Positions 15,704 through 24,565 of a stretch of 64,000 bases of DNA are shown piece after piece. Positions within the stretch are counted from its first letter, which is position 1. Each line of letters starts with the position of its first letter. The position numbers and the translations under genes were made by a program. Origin of the DNA: Microbaculum marinum (GTDB lineage Bacteria > Pseudomonadota > Alphaproteobacteria > Rhizobiales > Tepidamorphaceae); the NCBI RefSeq assembly GCF_042646165.1, contig NZ_JBHRTC010000011.1; one strand, written 5' to 3'. The notes under the pieces were generated by a model that was not told where the DNA came from, ran no database searches, and saw nothing but the letters and a program-made list of their open reading frames with translations.

Positions 15704-16294
15704 ATGAGATCTGCAGCGTCAATCTTTGCCGATCCGATTATGTTTGACGCCGACCATGAACGCACGATTGAGGCGATCGAGTTGGCAGCTGAAGTGGCGC
15801 GGGCCGACAAAGGTATGCTCGGCGTACGCCGCTCTGATGCCGTCTGGTACGCGTTGCGCGAGGCGATGGAGACGCTTCGTCGCCTGCCGGACCGTGAAGC
15901 GGGATGGTTGTATTGCCAGCGCTCGCTGTGGCCTGAGTTCGCTCATGACCACGAAGACAAGGTCGAAGCTTACGCAACAATGCTCGAACGGGTGAAGATC
16001 GGGGAACTCCCGGTCGAGGCGCTGGCCCCCCGCCGACCGCCCGTTTCGCCGAAGGCTGTCTCTCGCATGGAACTAGTCTTCGGCTGGAACGCGTATGTCG
16101 TGAGCAAGTACCGGCGCCGGGATTGGCGGATACTGTGCATGTCGGCTAACGGAACGCCCGCCGGATCGGTGGCGCGGATCTCCCATTGCTCCAAGCGGAC
16201 GGTTTACGATCGGCGAGAACTGCAAACTGCGGCGATCGCGCGCGGGTTGTTAGGGAGATACCCGGATGTTTTCCCAAATGACCTGATTGCGTGA
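15704..16294 (+). CDS. Phage regulator-like protein with C-terminal HTH, 196 aa
   Basis: The C-terminal third (DWRILCMSANGTPAGSVARISHCSKRTVYDRRELQTAAI) looks like a helix-turn-helix unit similar to the DUF6362 proteins found just before terminase genes in alphaproteobacterial phages; this family match is from memory. AAGGGAG lies nine bases before ATG 15704. It may control late transcription or assist packaging. The frame is open from 15569, but that extension overlaps the hicAB promoter. Confidence 0.6.
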   Translation: MRSAASIFADPIMFDADHERTIEAIELAAEVARADKGMLGVRRSDAVWYALREAMETLRRLPDREAGWLYCQRSLWPEFAHDHEDKVEAYATMLERVKIGELPVEALAPRRPPVSPKAVSRMELVFGWNAYVVSKYRRRDWRILCMSANGTPAGSVARISHCSKRTVYDRRELQTAAIARGLLGRYPDVFPNDLIA

Positions 16295-16533
16295 ATCGCG
16301 CGATTTGCGCATATTTGCTGAGCATGATGCGAAGATCTCGCCCCGCCGCTGGCATAGTCCCGGCTGCGGGTTGAATTCGCTCCAGCCTGCCCAAGCTGGA
16401 ATCCAAATTGGCGGACGCGTCTCCAATACGCGTCACCGCGTCCAGAATTATCTCAAACTCGATATCGACAACTCTGCGCTCTCTGTCCTCGTGATGGCGG
16501 AACTCGCCTCGGAGCGCTTGGACCAGTGGGAAG

Positions 16534-17091
16534 ATGAGCAAGACGACGAAGAAGGCGACGACCGCAAAGCGGACGAGCCGGAAGGCGCGGAAACCGCGTC
16601 AGAGCCGAACAAACCGAACGGCCAATCAAAAGGCCGAAGCCCAGGCGGGAAGTCGCGGCAATAACGGTGGCGGCCGCAAGGAACGCTTCACCCCGGAACA
16701 GGTGGTTGAGGCCTTGCGGCAGTCGGGAGGTATTCAGGCTGGCGCCGCACAGCTGCTCAAGTGCAGCCGATCAACCGTTACCGACTACCTGCACCGATAT
16801 CCCGAGATCGCCGAACGGTTGCCGGATATCGGGGAGGAGACGTTAGATCTGGCAGAATTGGGGCTGCTCAACGAGATCAAGAGCCAGAACCTCACCGCGA
16901 TCATCTTCTTCCTGAAAACGAGGGGAAAGCATCGCGGCTACGTGCAGCGCGTCGAGAATACCGGTCCGGACGGCGGACCTCAGCAGCACGAACACACGAA
17001 CCTGCCCGACCTCTCCTCGGCGACCACCGACGAGCTGCGCAAGCAGGTGGAGGAGTTGACCCGGGCCGCCGAGGCGCTCGCCGACGCATGA
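16534..17091 (+). CDS. terS: Terminase small subunit
   Basis: A basic, Lys/Arg-rich N-terminus (about 45 residues) precedes an HTH: FTPEQVVEALRQSGGIQAGAAQLLKCSRSTVTDYLHRYPEI. The conserved small-terminase tail IIFFLKTRGKHRGYVQRVE follows. It binds the packaging site and recruits the large subunit encoded 73 bp downstream. The poly-basic N-terminus is longer than usual and may contact DNA. Confidence 0.85.
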   Translation: MSKTTKKATTAKRTSRKARKPRQSRTNRTANQKAEAQAGSRGNNGGGRKERFTPEQVVEALRQSGGIQAGAAQLLKCSRSTVTDYLHRYPEIAERLPDIGEETLDLAELGLLNEIKSQNLTAIIFFLKTRGKHRGYVQRVENTGPDGGPQQHEHTNLPDLSSATTDELRKQVEELTRAAEALADA

Positions 17092-17164
17092 GCCCACCCT
17101 CGGTTGTGTCGCCTCCCTTCGAGTGCGGCAATTCCCGGGGCGGATACCAACCGGCGGTTGATTG

Positions 17165-18733
17165 ATGGCAATTCCTGGTCTCGGACGTGGCGCGGCCGCC
17201 GACCGTGCCGCCCTGCGAGCCCAGATCGAACTGCAACGCGATCACCGACTCCGCGAGCTCGCTGAGCGCAAGCTGTCCGAGTTCACGCGGCAGGGCTGGA
17301 AGTACGTCGACCCGGCGGTCTATGTCGACGGCTGGCATGTCGACGCGATCGGCGAGCACCTCGAGGCGGTCGTCCGCCGGCAGATACTGCGCCTGATCGT
17401 CAACATCCCGCCCAGGCACATGAAGTCGATCGGCATCAACGTGATGATGCCGGCGTGGATCTGGGCGCAGGACCCCGACCCCCTCAACGAGGGACACGGC
17501 CGCAACGTTCGACCGGGGACCTGGATGGGGCCCGGCGTCAGGTTCCTGTCCGCCTCCTACGACATCCGGCTGGCGACCCGCGACAACGTCAAATGCCGCC
17601 GCGTGCTCGAGTCGCCATGGTTCAAGAAGAACTGGCCGGAGCGGGTGACCTTCGCGGCCGACCAGAACACGAAGTCCTACTACGAGAACCGGCAAGGCGG
17701 CGCCCGGTTCGCCACGTCGTCCAAGGCCGGCGTGACCGGCGAGGGCGGCGACATCATCATCATCGACGACCCGATCAATGTCCGTGACGCCGATTCCGAG
17801 GCCGTTCGCGAGGACGTTCTAGAGTGGTGGTCGGAGAGCCTGCCGACCCGCCTTAACGACCAGAAGACGGGTGTCTTCATCGTCGTCATGCAGCGCGTCC
17901 ACGAGCGCGACCTGACCGGTTACATCCTCGCCAAGGAACTCGGCTGGGACCATCTCTGCCTGCCGGCGCGCTTCGAGAGCGACCACCCGACGCCGGTGAT
18001 CTCGTCGATCGGCTTCAAGGATCCGCGCAAGGACGGCGAGTTGCTCTGGCCGGAGCGCTTTGGCCAGGCCGAGTTCGACAAGCTGTCGCTCAGCCTGGGG
18101 ACCTACGCGACCGCCGGCCAACTCCAGCAGCGCCCGACGCCGCGCGAAGGCGGCATGTTCAAGCGCCACTGGTTCGAGGTGCTGCCGGCAGCGCCGGCGA
18201 AGGCGAAGCGCGTCAGGTATTGGGATCTCGCCGGGACCGTCGACAAGCAGGGGACCGACCCGGACTGGACCGCAGGTCTCCGCCTGTCGCTCGACGAAGA
18301 CGGCTTCTACTACATCGAGCACGTCCGCCGGCTCCGCGAGGAAGCGCCCGAAGTCGAGAAGGCGATGAAGTCTACCGCCAGCCAGGACGGCAAGCGAGTT
18401 CGCATCGGGCTGCCGCAGGATCCCGGGCAGGCGGGCAAGGGGCAGGCCAAATACATTGTCCGCCAGCTTCGCGGCTACATCGTATCGGCGTTGCGCGAGA
18501 GCGGCTCGAAAGTGCGGCGCGCCGAGCCGGTCGCCTCGCAAGCAGAGGCCGGCAACATCAAGCTCATCCAGGACAAGGAAGGCGATCGCTGGATCGAGGC
18601 CTTCCTCGACGAAATCTCCAACTTTCCGTTCGGCGCCCATGACGACCAGGTCGACGCGCTGTCCGGCGCGTTCACGGTGTTGCTCGACGCTCCCGTTTCG
18701 GGGGGCACAACTCCAATCAGAGGCGGCTACTGA
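17165..18733 (+). CDS. terL: Terminase large subunit
   Basis: The 522-residue product has an ATPase with IPPRHMKS (residues about 81-88) as the Walker A variant, RFLSASYD, and Walker B DIIIIDDP. The nuclease domain has YWDLAGT and FPFGAHDDQVDALSGAF supplying the acidic metal ligands. It powers DNA packaging and cuts the concatemer. ATG 17165 chosen; a TTG one codon earlier is possible. It ends one base into the portal gene. Confidence 0.95.
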   Translation: MAIPGLGRGAAADRAALRAQIELQRDHRLRELAERKLSEFTRQGWKYVDPAVYVDGWHVDAIGEHLEAVVRRQILRLIVNIPPRHMKSIGINVMMPAWIWAQDPDPLNEGHGRNVRPGTWMGPGVRFLSASYDIRLATRDNVKCRRVLESPWFKKNWPERVTFAADQNTKSYYENRQGGARFATSSKAGVTGEGGDIIIIDDPINVRDADSEAVREDVLEWWSESLPTRLNDQKTGVFIVVMQRVHERDLTGYILAKELGWDHLCLPARFESDHPTPVISSIGFKDPRKDGELLWPERFGQAEFDKLSLSLGTYATAGQLQQRPTPREGGMFKRHWFEVLPAAPAKAKRVRYWDLAGTVDKQGTDPDWTAGLRLSLDEDGFYYIEHVRRLREEAPEVEKAMKSTASQDGKRVRIGLPQDPGQAGKGQAKYIVRQLRGYIVSALRESGSKVRRAEPVASQAEAGNIKLIQDKEGDRWIEAFLDEISNFPFGAHDDQVDALSGAFTVLLDAPVSGGTTPIRGGY

Positions 18734-20133
18734 TGCCCATCACCTTTAAACCGGATTCCCGGCACCCGACCTACGTGAAGTGGTTGCCGACATGGCAGAA
18801 GATGCGGGACTGCTACGATGGCGACGACGCCATTCGCGAGAAGAAGACCGACTATCTGCCGATGCCGTCGGGGATGATGGCGGCGCCCGATCCCGACCGG
18901 TTCTACCTGGCCTATCAGACGCGCGCCCAGATCCCCGAGCTGATGGAGCCCGCGGTTCGGGGGATGACCGGCGTCATCCACCGCAAGCCGAGCCAGTACA
19001 AGCTGCCCAGCGGCATCAAGGGGCTCGAGGAGAAGGCAACGAAGGATCGGCAGACACTAGCCGGCTTCCACGCTCGAATTACCCGAGAGGTCTTCAAGGT
19101 CGGCCGCGTCGGCATCCTCGCCGACGCCCCGAAAGATGGCGGCGAGGTCTACCTGACCAACTACACCGCGGAATCGATCATCGACTGGGATGAGGACGAA
19201 GACGGCAACCTGAACTATCTGGTCCTCGACGAGTCAGCGCAGCGGCGCAATCCGGAGAAGGGCGAATGGGAGGACGTGGGGCGCTGGCGAGTGCTGGAGC
19301 TGATCGAAGGGATCTACACCCAGACGATCTACGAGCAGGCGCAGGGCGCAAGCGAACCTATTACCGTCGATGCCCCTATCACGCCGGCGGACAGCAAGGG
19401 CGCGGCGCTTTCCGAGATCCCGTTCGTCTGCGTCGGCGCCAACGAGATCGGCATCGACCCCGATGAAGCCCCTCTCGAGGGCGTCGCCAAGGCGCAGCTC
19501 TCCATCTTCCGGCTCGATGCCGACCGTCGGCACTCCCTGTACCTGACCAGCCAGCCGACTCCGGTCTGCATCGGCGTCGACGACGAGGACAAGGTCCCGA
19601 AGTACTTCGGCTCGTCCGTCGTCTGGAACCTGCCGCAGGGCGGTGATGCGAAGATGCTGGAGTTCTCCGGCAACGGCGTCGCCGCGATCAAGCAGGCGAT
19701 CGATGACGACTTCGAGCGGGCGGTCGCCGCCGGCGCGCGCCTGATCGTCACGGACCGCCAGGGTGGCGTCGAATCGGGGGAGGCGCTGGAGCGGGTGCTC
19801 CGCTACGCGGAGATGATGACCGGCGGCGACGGCAAGCAGGCCGTCGTGACACCGAATACCGACTTCGTCGAAGCGAAGCTCACGCCGGACGACGTCACGA
19901 AGCTCGTCAAGGGCTGGCTCGACGGCGGCTACTCCAAGCTCACCCTGTTCGAAAACCTCCAGACCGGCGGGATCATCCCCGAAGAACGCACGTTCGCCGA
20001 CGAGGAGGAACTGATCAGCCAGGAAGCCCCGGACCTGTCCGTACCGCCGCCCGGGGGCGAGGAGGACGACGACGAAATCGACGACGCGACCGGCGGGGGC
20101 GAGGAGGACGAGACCGGGGACCAGGCGGCGTGA
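18733..20133 (+). CDS. Portal protein (DUF4055 type)
   Basis: At 466 residues it matches DUF4055 portal-like proteins in length and pattern: AYQTRAQIPELMEPAVRGMTGVIHRKP near residue 65, then TREVFKVGRVGILADAP, ESIIDWDEDEDG and the long C-terminal stem. The C-terminus is extremely acidic (GGEEDDDEIDDATGGGEEDE). Position directly after terL supports the call. It forms the dodecameric DNA channel of the capsid vertex. Confidence 0.87.
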   Translation: MPITFKPDSRHPTYVKWLPTWQKMRDCYDGDDAIREKKTDYLPMPSGMMAAPDPDRFYLAYQTRAQIPELMEPAVRGMTGVIHRKPSQYKLPSGIKGLEEKATKDRQTLAGFHARITREVFKVGRVGILADAPKDGGEVYLTNYTAESIIDWDEDEDGNLNYLVLDESAQRRNPEKGEWEDVGRWRVLELIEGIYTQTIYEQAQGASEPITVDAPITPADSKGAALSEIPFVCVGANEIGIDPDEAPLEGVAKAQLSIFRLDADRRHSLYLTSQPTPVCIGVDDEDKVPKYFGSSVVWNLPQGGDAKMLEFSGNGVAAIKQAIDDDFERAVAAGARLIVTDRQGGVESGEALERVLRYAEMMTGGDGKQAVVTPNTDFVEAKLTPDDVTKLVKGWLDGGYSKLTLFENLQTGGIIPEERTFADEEELISQEAPDLSVPPPGGEEDDDEIDDATGGGEEDETGDQAA

Positions 20134-20822
20134 TGTTTCCGTCGGCCGAGCAGATTGGCCGCGCGGTCGTCGCGGCCTCCCGACTTACGGGGGAAGATCC
20201 GCTCAACATCGGCGACCCGGCCGCGGCGACCCGCACCCGCCACTATGCGTTCCAAGCGTTGAAGGACACATTCCCGGACGCCCGGCGCGAGGTGCTGGCG
20301 CGCTGTCTGGGGGCGGCTCGCTCCGGCAAGGGGTATGCCAGCAACTCCAACCTGCTCATTCGCCAACGCTCGAAATGGTTCTCCGAGGTCGAGCTCCGGC
20401 AGGTGATCGAGGCGATCGCCGCGCCAAAACAGGCGCAGAATATGCCGGAAAATCCGCGCGAGGCCGACAAGCCCGAACCGGAGCCGAAAGCTGCCCGTCC
20501 TTCTCGCGCACCCGCACCCGCGCGCGCGAGGAAGCCCGCAGAGGGACTCACCTCGAAGCCCAGCACCGCCAAGGCGAAGACACCGGTTCAGCCGCCGGAG
20601 GAAATCAGGCCTGAGCCCAAGCCGAAACCGCGCTGGGGGAACTCGGATTTCGCAGCGTCCCGAAGCCGCCGGCGCGCGGCGCCGACAAGCAAGAAGGTCG
20701 ACGCCGAAACCCGCGCGCTGATCGACCAGGCGATTGCCGAGGGCAAGGTAACGAAGTGCCCGGACGCTCACGCGGCCGGCAGCGTCGACATGGTCTGGGA
20801 AAAGCTGCAGAGCCGGTATTGA
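20133..20822 (+). CDS. Hypothetical head-region protein, 229 aa
   Basis: Two small ordered regions (residues 1-95 with RTRHYAFQALKDTFPDARREVLARCLGAA, and 190-229 ending MVWEKLQSRY) are joined by about 90 residues of Pro/Lys/Ala linker. The N-terminal part resembles small DNA-binding domains, but I cannot place it. GTG at 20130 is an alternative start. Lying between portal and gpF-like genes, it could be a regulator rather than a virion protein. Confidence 0.6.
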   Translation: MFPSAEQIGRAVVAASRLTGEDPLNIGDPAAATRTRHYAFQALKDTFPDARREVLARCLGAARSGKGYASNSNLLIRQRSKWFSEVELRQVIEAIAAPKQAQNMPENPREADKPEPEPKAARPSRAPAPARARKPAEGLTSKPSTAKAKTPVQPPEEIRPEPKPKPRWGNSDFAASRSRRRAAPTSKKVDAETRALIDQAIAEGKVTKCPDAHAAGSVDMVWEKLQSRY

Positions 20823-20823
20823 G

Positions 20824-21900
20824 ATGGCTAGAGTCAACGAGACGATCTACGACCTGGAGATCCGGCACCAGGTCGGCCTGTGGCGGCTCGGTACCGCGAC
20901 GGTCCGCGACATCATCGCGCTCCTCAACACCATCGACGCCGATATGGTCGATCGCATCCGGAAGTACGACTTCACGGAGGTCTCCGGCGCCTGGTCGCGG
21001 AAGCGGCTGGAGAGGATGCTCGAGGCCATTCGCGAGACCAACCGCGAGGCCTACAGGCTCCTGCAGAGGCGCCTTACCGGCGACCTCACCGATCTCGCGA
21101 AGTACGAGGCTGCGTTCCAAGGCCGGCTGATCGGCTCGAGCCTGGGCTTCAAGTGGGATATCGTCCAGCCGTCGGCCGAGCAGCTCAAGGCGGCCGTCAC
21201 GGCGCGGCCTTTCCAGGGCAAGCTGCTGAGGGAGTGGGTCTCGGAGATGGAAACCGGGCGCTACATCCGCCTGCGCGATGCAATCCGGATCGGCTTCACC
21301 GAGGGCGAGTCGATCGATCAGATCGTGCGCAGGATCCGAGGGACGCGAGCGGCGAAGTACCGGGACGGTGTGCTCGACATCAGCCGCCGCAGCGGCGAGG
21401 CGATGGTGCGGACCGCCGTCAACCACACAGCGACGGCCGCGCGCAACGAGTTGTTCGAGCAGAACAGCGACCTGATCAAGGGCGTGCAGTGGGTCTCGAC
21501 GCTCGACAGCCGCACGACTGAGATCTGCATGGCGAGGGACGGGAAGGTCTACAAGCTGGGCAGCGGGCCGCGGCCGCCGGCGCACATCAACTGCAGGTCG
21601 ACCATCGTCCCGGTCACGAAGTCGTTTCGCGAGCTGGGGATCGATATCGACGAGGTGCCGCCAGGGACGCGCGCCAGCATGAACGGCCAGGTCGCCCAGC
21701 AGACGACCTATCCCGCCTGGCTGCGGAACCAGCCCCGGGAAGTCGTCGAGGAGGCGCTCGGTCCCACCAAGGCCAAGTTGTTTCTGGACGGCAAGCTGCC
21801 GATCGACCGTTTCGTGGACCCAACCGGGCATGCGTACACGCTCGACGAACTGCGCCGGCGGGAGGCAAATGCCTTTGCGAAAGCGGGGATCGCGGCGTAG
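20824..21900 (+). CDS. Minor head / head morphogenesis protein (phage Mu gpF-like)
   Basis: The 358-residue product has the gpF-like domain in its second half: AMVRTAVNHTATAARNELFEQN, then GVQWVSTLDSRTTEICMARDGKVY and PPAHINCRSTIVPV. This Cys/His-bearing signature is characteristic. It belongs to the head assembly module and is thought to act with the portal early in capsid assembly or ejection. Confidence 0.88.
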   Translation: MARVNETIYDLEIRHQVGLWRLGTATVRDIIALLNTIDADMVDRIRKYDFTEVSGAWSRKRLERMLEAIRETNREAYRLLQRRLTGDLTDLAKYEAAFQGRLIGSSLGFKWDIVQPSAEQLKAAVTARPFQGKLLREWVSEMETGRYIRLRDAIRIGFTEGESIDQIVRRIRGTRAAKYRDGVLDISRRSGEAMVRTAVNHTATAARNELFEQNSDLIKGVQWVSTLDSRTTEICMARDGKVYKLGSGPRPPAHINCRSTIVPVTKSFRELGIDIDEVPPGTRASMNGQVAQQTTYPAWLRNQPREVVEEALGPTKAKLFLDGKLPIDRFVDPTGHAYTLDELRRREANAFAKAGIAA

Positions 21901-21924
21901 GCTTGCCTTCGCTTGGAGGTAATG

Positions 21925-22113
21925 ATGAAGGCTTTCAACGTCGGCGAATCTGTATTCGTGCCCCATCTGGATCGAACCGCGCGAGTGCTCGAGGTTATCC
22001 ACGTCGGGCGGGAGGAACTTAGCGGTGCCCGTCCCGTATGGGGTTATCGCCTCGAAGGTATCGAGGAGCCAGTAGAGAAGAAATATTGCGAGACACCAGG
22101 CGCGGCAACTTGA
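21925..22113 (+). CDS. Hypothetical protein, 62 aa
   Basis: A perfect GGAGGT (21915-21920) precedes two consecutive ATG codons; the second (21925) has the better spacing. A small beta-rich protein (MKAFNVGESVFVPHLDRTAR, VWGYRLEGIEEPVEKKY) resembling small SH3-like barrels. No family recognised. Confidence 0.65.
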   Translation: MKAFNVGESVFVPHLDRTARVLEVIHVGREELSGARPVWGYRLEGIEEPVEKKYCETPGAAT

Positions 22114-22379
22114 GCGACGCTCCGCGTCGGGGCGCCTCGTTGAACCTGCTCCACGGCGACGGAACTGGCCCGAAGCCGTGGCGCCGACGCGCACTAGACG
22201 AGACCGAGCAGATCACCTGTGCGCGCTGCGAAAAAGTGAGGGGCGTGGCGTCGAGCGCGGTCGTCCCTGTGACGCTCGGCCCGCGCCGCAGCCCGGCGGG
22301 CAAGAAAGTCGGCGGCAGGAAGATCTGGGCCTGCGCGATCTGCCTGGCTACGGATGGCGAGGTCGTCGAACTCGCGTAG
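22110..22379 (+). CDS. Putative zinc-ribbon protein, 89 aa
   Basis: TTG at 22110 overlaps the previous stop (TTGA). The centre has two CxxC pairs (ITCARCEKVRG and WACAICLATDG) about 45 residues apart, a likely structural zinc site. The surrounding sequence is basic. It ends eight bases before the convergent gene at 22388. A small DNA- or RNA-binding role is possible. Confidence 0.5.
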   Translation: MSDAPRRGASLNLLHGDGTGPKPWRRRALDETEQITCARCEKVRGVASSAVVPVTLGPRRSPAGKKVGGRKIWACAICLATDGEVVELA

Positions 22380-22387
22380 AGGCGCTG

Positions 22388-23143
22388 CTACGGCGCCAAT
22401 TCGCCCAGGTGAGTTTCACTTGGGTACCTGAACATTGGCCTGATGAAGGGTGGTTGAGGGGGTGTCTCTTTCACTCGGAACATTACTATCTCGGCGCCGG
22501 CGCCCGGTCCGCGACTGACAAGCCGCACACCCTGCCCGGCTTCATTCCACCACTCGCCTTGGATTTGGATGCGATCGTGCAGCGCTTTAGCCTGCAGCAC
22601 GATTTGTCCTTCGTCGTTCTTCACTTCGAACGCATCGACAGAATAGTTCCGATCCCATGCGCGAGGTGGGGGGGCACGCCATTCGTTTCGCTCAATCTCG
22701 GCAACGAGTTTGCCATCGGTGTCAAATATTTCTGTCGACACCATCACCCGGCCCTTGATCGTCTCGATCGTCAATTCAGAACGATCTACAAGCGTCATCA
22801 TCGATTCTCCTTGGGGACCATTCCAGGCTATTTTCGTCCCCGAGTCACCGATTTCGATGATGGGCTGCACCGCTCTCGAAAATAGCAGGCGCCTCCGGGG
22901 CGTGATCTTTCCGAAGTACCTCGGGACGATTTCTGGCCTTGCCCAAAGAGCGAGGCCGCCAATGGCGAGGGTAAATACCAGGGCCGCCAGTAGGCTTTCC
23001 TGAGCGATGGGCACAAACCCCGCAAGCCACGCTACCGCGAACAGAATTCGCGAGATCACGGTACTAGTCCGGCCACTGGAGCCGATAGCGCCAAGGACTA
23101 ATGCTAAAATCACCCCAGCCAAAGGATTCAGTAGGAAGTCCAT
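22388..23143 (-). CDS. Membrane protein of unknown function (accessory gene)
   Basis: The N-terminal 80 residues hold two to three transmembrane helices (LAGVILALVLGAIG, ISRILFAVAWLAGFVPIA, LLAALVFTLAIGGLALW). They are followed by about 160 residues of beta-rich soluble domain with Trp/Arg clusters (RNEWRAPPPRAWDRNYSVDAF). GAGG lies five bases before ATG 23143. It is reversed relative to the late genes and sits beside HigBA, so it is probably a lysogenic-conversion gene. A superinfection or defence role is possible but unproven. Confidence 0.7.
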   Translation of the reverse strand: MDFLLNPLAGVILALVLGAIGSSGRTSTVISRILFAVAWLAGFVPIAQESLLAALVFTLAIGGLALWARPEIVPRYFGKITPRRRLLFSRAVQPIIEIGDSGTKIAWNGPQGESMMTLVDRSELTIETIKGRVMVSTEIFDTDGKLVAEIERNEWRAPPPRAWDRNYSVDAFEVKNDEGQIVLQAKALHDRIQIQGEWWNEAGQGVRLVSRGPGAGAEIVMFRVKETPPQPPFIRPMFRYPSETHLGELAP

Positions 23144-23279
23144 CGTTGCCTCGAATTCATGCCCGGTTGACAAAGCTCGGATATCATCGGATTTGGTTGC
23201 GCAGCTTTTCTCGCAACTAGTACTTGTAATCTTTCGCCTTGTCGGCGCTCAAAGCAAATCGTTCAAGGATCCCAAATGA

Positions 23280-23308
23280 AAAAAGGGCGCGGCTTCGACT
23301 CCGCGCCC
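23280..23308 (-). terminator. Rho-independent terminator of the higBA operon
   Basis: GGGCGCGG (23285-23292) pairs with CCGCGCCC (23301-23308) around an 8-nt loop. On the minus strand the stem is followed by five T residues (A run 23280-23284). It lies 26 bp past the higA stop and separates the operon from the membrane protein gene. Confidence 0.85.
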
Positions 23309-23333
23309 TTCGAACTTCAGTGCTTCGACGCCC

Positions 23334-23645
23334 TTATGCCGCCTTCACCGTCGGGATTTCGTTGATCTCCGTGGCGAGGGCCTGCTCGGCCTTCCACAGG
23401 TCCAGGGCCTGCTGCATGCGCAGCCACAGCCCCGGGCCATTGCCGCAGAACTTGCCGACGCGAAGCGCCATCGCCGGCGTCATGGCGGCAGATCCGTTGA
23501 TGACCGCGTTCAACTGCTGACGCGATACCTTCATCGCCTTTGCGGCATCAGCGATGGTCATGTCGAGCGCCGGCAGAACCGTGCTCTTGAGCAGGGCGCC
23601 GGGATGCGTCGGCGGCCGCTGCTGCGTGATGTTGTTGACGTGCAT
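23334..23645 (-). CDS. higA: HigA antitoxin
   Basis: The 103-residue product opens MHVNNITQQRPPTHPGALLKSTVLPAL-like, the standard HigA start, with an XRE HTH at about residues 30-60 (MTIADAAKAMKVSRQQLNAVINGSAAM). It ends with a helical part that includes LWLRMQQALDLWKAE. It binds and inhibits HigB and autoregulates the operon. Start at 23643-23645 preferred over an upstream extension to 23678. Confidence 0.92.
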   Translation of the reverse strand: MHVNNITQQRPPTHPGALLKSTVLPALDMTIADAAKAMKVSRQQLNAVINGSAAMTPAMALRVGKFCGNGPGLWLRMQQALDLWKAEQALATEINEIPTVKAA

Positions 23646-23712
23646 GGTTTGAGCCCTTTGGTGCTGTGCGTCGGTCAATATGGTCGGAGCACCACCGCAC
23701 CCCGACCAGCAA

Positions 23713-23997
23713 TCAATGATACTGCTCGAAATCGACGTCGAATACCTCCTTCGTGGATGCGTCGAATTCGAAGGTGATACGCCACGGCCCGTTTACCGAC
23801 ACTGCCCAGGTCGTCGACCGCTTGCCCTTGTGGCGGTGGAGGTCGAGACCGGGGATTTCGAGGTCCGCGAGGACCTCGACCTGATCGAGAGCGTCGAGGA
23901 TCTCTATGACCCTGCCGTGGAATTTCGCTCCGATCTTCGCGGTGCGGCCCTTAGAGCGCAGCTCTTTCAGGCCCTTGTGCTTGAAGTTTCTAATCAC
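23713..23997 (-). CDS. higB: HigB toxin (RelE-like ribosome-dependent mRNase)
   Basis: The 94-residue product is a typical HigB: MIRNFKHKGLKELRSKG at the start, LDALDQVEVLADLEIPGLDLHRHKGKR in the middle, and WAVSVNGPWRITFEF near the end. Encoded before higA, the usual order for this family, 67 bp apart. It stabilises the prophage or acts in phage defence. Confidence 0.93.
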   Translation of the reverse strand: MIRNFKHKGLKELRSKGRTAKIGAKFHGRVIEILDALDQVEVLADLEIPGLDLHRHKGKRSTTWAVSVNGPWRITFEFDASTKEVFDVDFEQYH

Positions 23998-24035
23998 CGA
24001 ATTCCCCGTAAGATCAATTGGTTGTCGGTAGGGAT

Positions 24036-24064
24036 AATGTAAAGCGTAGCCTTACAAATGTCAA
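24036..24064 (-). promoter_or_regulatory. higBA promoter with operator dyad
   Basis: On the minus strand TTGACA (24064-24059), a 17-bp spacer and TACATT (24041-24036) form a near-consensus sigma-70 promoter 39 bp before higB. A dyad TGTAA...TTACA (24038-24042 and 24052-24056) lies inside the promoter, the expected place for HigA binding. Confidence 0.75.
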
Positions 24065-24242
24065 GTATGGCCAGACAAATGCGGCTGTCCCGTCAAATCG
24101 CTCTTGCGCATCTCGCGCAAATCGCAGACCTTCGGAAGCTATGATTCGGCCTCTCGCGTCCGAAGCAACTCCCAAGAGTCAGACTCGCGTTCTTTCGTCC
24201 GCTCATTATGCTGGCGAGCGCCTTCGCGGATGGGGGAACGCC

Positions 24243-24560
24243 ATGCGACTTGCTGCTTCGTTGATCGCTCTGAGCCTGTGCGCCGGGTGCGCGACAGTCG
24301 ACGCCCAGGACCGTGTCGACATCACCGATTTCGACGTGCTGCCCGACGGGCGTTTCGTCTACACCACCGATCTCACGGTGCCAGCCGGCAAGCGCCCCGA
24401 GGAAGTTCCGATCGGTCGCGAGCGCTGGCTCAACGAATGGCTGGTCCAGAACTCCATGTGCCCAGGCGGCTATGAGATCCTTGATCGGACCTTCGTAGCC
24501 ACGCACGGGAGCCTCACCGGTCAGGTCTACCAGGCGACCTACACCGGCGCCTGCGTCTGA
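24243..24560 (+). CDS. Small lipoprotein, unknown
   Basis: The 105-residue product starts MRLAASLIALSLCAGCATVD, a lipoprotein signal with the lipidated Cys at residue 16 (the -3 residue is Cys, a tolerated variant). The mature part has two more Cys (NSMCPGGYEI and YTGACV) that may pair. It lies between HigBA and the tRNA cluster. Lysogen-expressed surface function is likely; no family recognised. Confidence 0.65.
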   Translation: MRLAASLIALSLCAGCATVDAQDRVDITDFDVLPDGRFVYTTDLTVPAGKRPEEVPIGRERWLNEWLVQNSMCPGGYEILDRTFVATHGSLTGQVYQATYTGACV

Positions 24561-24565
24561 TTATT

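Noticed and set aside
16287..16664. Plus-strand 125-codon frame and a minus-strand frame (16146-16541) before terS
   Set aside because: Neither has an SD or a recognisable domain and both overlap real genes. The 16295-16533 gap is more likely regulatory or a packaging site, but I could not identify a cos or pac element.
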